Of a stretch of DNA of 64,000 bases, positions 61,859 through 64,000 are shown in pieces; the stretch's first letter is position 1; every line of letters starts with the position of its first letter. Source of the stretch: Ipomoea triloba (taxonomy: Eukaryota; Streptophyta; Magnoliopsida; Solanales; Convolvulaceae). Made by a program: the position numbers and the translations under genes. The stretch is from NCBI RefSeq assembly GCF_003576645.1, contig NC_044922.1:12766693-12830692 (forward strand), read 5' to 3'. The notes under the pieces were generated by a model. It was not told the origin of the DNA and made no database searches. It saw only the letters and a list, made by a program, of their open reading frames with translations.

Positions 61859-62166
61859 CGCAAATTATACTGTGGACCATATTGTGGACCATGGTCATGG
61901 CTGATACTTGCAGTTGTGTTGAAAAGATATTGCAGTTGTGTTGAAAGGAAACTGCAGTTGCGCGGAACATAGGCCGTTCATCCATTCGAGACAACTGCAG
62001 TATCCGTTCAACACAACTGTAGTATCAGTTCAACACAACTGCAGTTTCAGACGGATGAAACGGCCTCTGTTTCGCGCAACTGCAATTCCCTTTCATTACA
62101 ACTGCAGTATCCGTTCAACACAACTGTAGTATCAGCCATGACCCATAGTCCACAGTATAACGACTG
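61859..62166. mobile_element. Mutator-like MITE C (308 bp) with 22-bp array
   Basis: It is flanked by a perfect 9-bp duplication ATTATAAAT (61850-61858 and 62167-62175). The ends are CGCAAATTATACTGTGGACC and, inverted, CAGTCGTTATACTGTGGACT. The interior repeats CAACTGCAGTATCCGTTCAA plus CA (22 bp) in both orientations, so the array itself is a large inverted repeat. It lies about 110 bp upstream of the PPR start codon. Confidence 0.88.
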
Positions 62167-62176
62167 ATTATAAATA

Positions 62177-63003
62177 GAGCAAATTCCACTTTTCGTTTTT
62201 GACTATTGTATCATTACCATATTTAGTCATTTTCTTTTAATTTTGTCATATTACATCCTTGATTTTGAACAACTTCCACTTTTAGTCCTCAACTATTATG
62301 ACATTGCCACATTTAATCCTATTTTTTTAATTTTGTCATATTATATCAATGACCTAGAGCAATTTTCACTTTTAGTCATCGACTATTATGACATTACCAC
62401 ATTTAATCCTATTCTTTTAATTTTACCATATTATATTCATGACTTTCTGTTAAAAATTTCATTATTTTACTGTTAGAATTGCCAAATAACAAAGAAAAAA
62501 TAATCCTTACACATATCGTAACTCATATTTCAAACACATTAGAAATATCGTAAATACCAAAGAATGTAATATGGTAACTCATAGAAATATGAGTTACGAT
62601 ATATATAATGATCTTTTTCATTTGTTATATGTCAATTTAATGATATCACTGTGTTTCAATATCGTAACTCATCATATTTCTAATGGTAAAATAATGAAAA
62701 TTTTAACTTAAGTTTAATGGCGGCAATTAAATGAAAGTCATAGATGTAATATGACAAAATTAAAAGAATAGGACTAAATGTGACAATGCGATAATAGTCG
62801 AGGACTAAAAGTGGAAGTTGCTCAAAGTCATATATGTAATATGAAAAAATTGAAAAAATATGACTAAATATGGCAATGCCACAATAGTCGAGAACTAAAA
62901 GTAGAAGTTGTTCAAAGTTAGAGATGTAATATGACAAAATTAAAAGAATAGGACTAAATGTGACAATGCCACAATAGTCGATAACTAAAAGTGAAATTTG
63001 CTC
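62177..63003. mobile_element. Foldback element F (827 bp)
   Basis: It starts GAGCAAATTCC and ends AAATTTGCTC, and is flanked by ATTATAAATA (62167-62176 and 63004-63013). Its arms are made of tandem ~70-bp units with CACTTTTAGTC...ACTATTATGACATTGCC, like element E at 18876-19697. The centre again contains ATATGAGTTACGATAT. It shares its left target copy with element C. Confidence 0.85.
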
Positions 63004-63013
63004 ATTATAAATA

Positions 63014-64000
63014 CTAGTTTTACGATGGGTTACTACCCAATGTTTATATTTAAATAAATATTTAAAAGTATATCAATGCAAGATTATATAGGAGAAGTTC
63101 ATACATATGTAATTAAATATCAAATTTGTTTATTTATAAATATGTAACTCAAAGTATATGAATGCAAGATAATATAGAAAATTCATTATAATTGTCACTA
63201 AAAAAAATGTTTGCAAATTTGTAAAATCAATAGTCTAAACTCTAAATACTTGGTCTAAAAATGATAATCTAAATAAATACTACTTTTGGTTTGAATTTTT
63301 TTTAAGTATTCTTAATTCCCTTTTGAGTAACATTGACATTGTCTTCATATTCACTATTTGTCCTCTTCCTTTTTGTTGGTAATGTATTATTTGCAATTGG
63401 GTTACTGTTGGTAATATAGATGACAGCGTCATGCAATGAGATTATGGTGTAGGAAGTTGTGAATTTTTCTTGTTGTGTATATGACTTGCCTGAGATCTTA
63501 GTTGTACTATGAACACTTGTTGATATTTTGCAGTGGTAGTTTGTTTTCCTATATGTTTCATGTGGAAGTATTGAATAAAATATTAATATTTATTATATTT
63601 GTATAAGGTTCATGAGTACTTGAGTAGTACATCTTCTTCTATTTTCATAGCTTGTTTATTTGATAGTAACATCAATAATTCTACAGGTAGTCCGAATACT
63701 GATGTTGCAACGTGTCCACTTTCATCAATAATTTTCACATTCATTTTGCACCTACTCATTTTCAAGTTCATATTTTTAGAATTAGTATGAATGTGTGTAG
63801 TACTTGATTTTGTGTGTGTATGTGTTATTTTTAAATTTTTTTATTTAATTGATATTAATCTTAGAGTTAAATTGTTTTCCACTTTGTCCACAATCTTTTT
63901 TTTAAATAGTGACTAAGTGTCGATAAAAAAAAATAAAAAAAATAGTGACTACATCCTAAACCATGTATTTTTGTTGTGAAAGTTGATGTTGATTTTGCCT
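63014..64000. other. AT-rich end of window, no gene recognised
   Basis: It holds a diverged direct repeat (AAGTATATCAATGCAAGATTA near 63066 and AAGTATATGAATGCAAGATA near 63153). The open frame at 63599-63790 is low-complexity and unsupported. Confidence 0.5.

Overview
This window looks like nuclear DNA of a flowering plant, probably a eudicot. The evidence is spliced genes with GT-AG introns, plant-specific families (an APK1-type RLCK-VII kinase, COPT copper transporter, P-class PPR protein, chloroplast envelope OEP16), plant Ty1/copia and Ty3/gypsy elements, many MITEs, and a fragment of chloroplast DNA. The species cannot be told from the sequence. Two N positions (25378 and 32182) mark assembly joins or unresolved homopolymers.

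Layout: 1-5408 is the right-hand part of a Ty1/copia element with one open polyprotein and a 3' LTR. It abuts a truncated copy of a COPT copper-transporter gene (5440-5945), then a 547-bp near-perfect inverted repeat (5946-6492), then a gypsy remnant with a minisatellite inside its LTR (6495-10414). A Harbinger-like element carrying chloroplast trnV-GAC/rrn16-leader DNA lies at 11967-12648. The intact single-exon COPT gene is at 13450-13932 (-). From 16889 to 20070 there is a cluster of Mutator-like MITEs and foldback elements. A six-exon receptor-like cytoplasmic kinase occupies 20900-22919 (-). More MITEs follow (23734-24096, 24297-24485, 26983-27817, 28709-28950).

A cytosolic triosephosphate isomerase gene lies at 29358-34312 (-). 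Its exons 2-5 appear twice in a 1970-bp direct duplication joined by an N, which is almost certainly a mis-assembly. A complete non-autonomous Tat-like gypsy element (36816-42435, TSD ATTTT) carries gag-protease and an antisense multi-exon ORF but no reverse transcriptase. It sits beside a LINE reverse-transcriptase fragment. The intronless EFL1 GTPase gene is at 46915-49972 (-), with a transposon terminus 2 bp upstream of its ATG. The last part has a CACTA terminus, MITEs, the last two exons of an OEP16 gene (58036-59314, +), a two-exon mitochondrial-type PPR gene (60045-61749, -) and a pair of transposons inserted at the same 9-10-bp target (61850-63013).

The host genes are unrelated housekeeping or signalling genes with no operon-like logic: copper uptake, immune/developmental kinase signalling, glycolysis, 60S ribosome maturation, plastid envelope transport and organelle RNA processing. 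The most unusual content is in the repeats. At least three, probably four, small elements share Mutator-like ends and 8-9-bp target duplications, and three carry different internal tandem arrays with a common period of about 22 bp.
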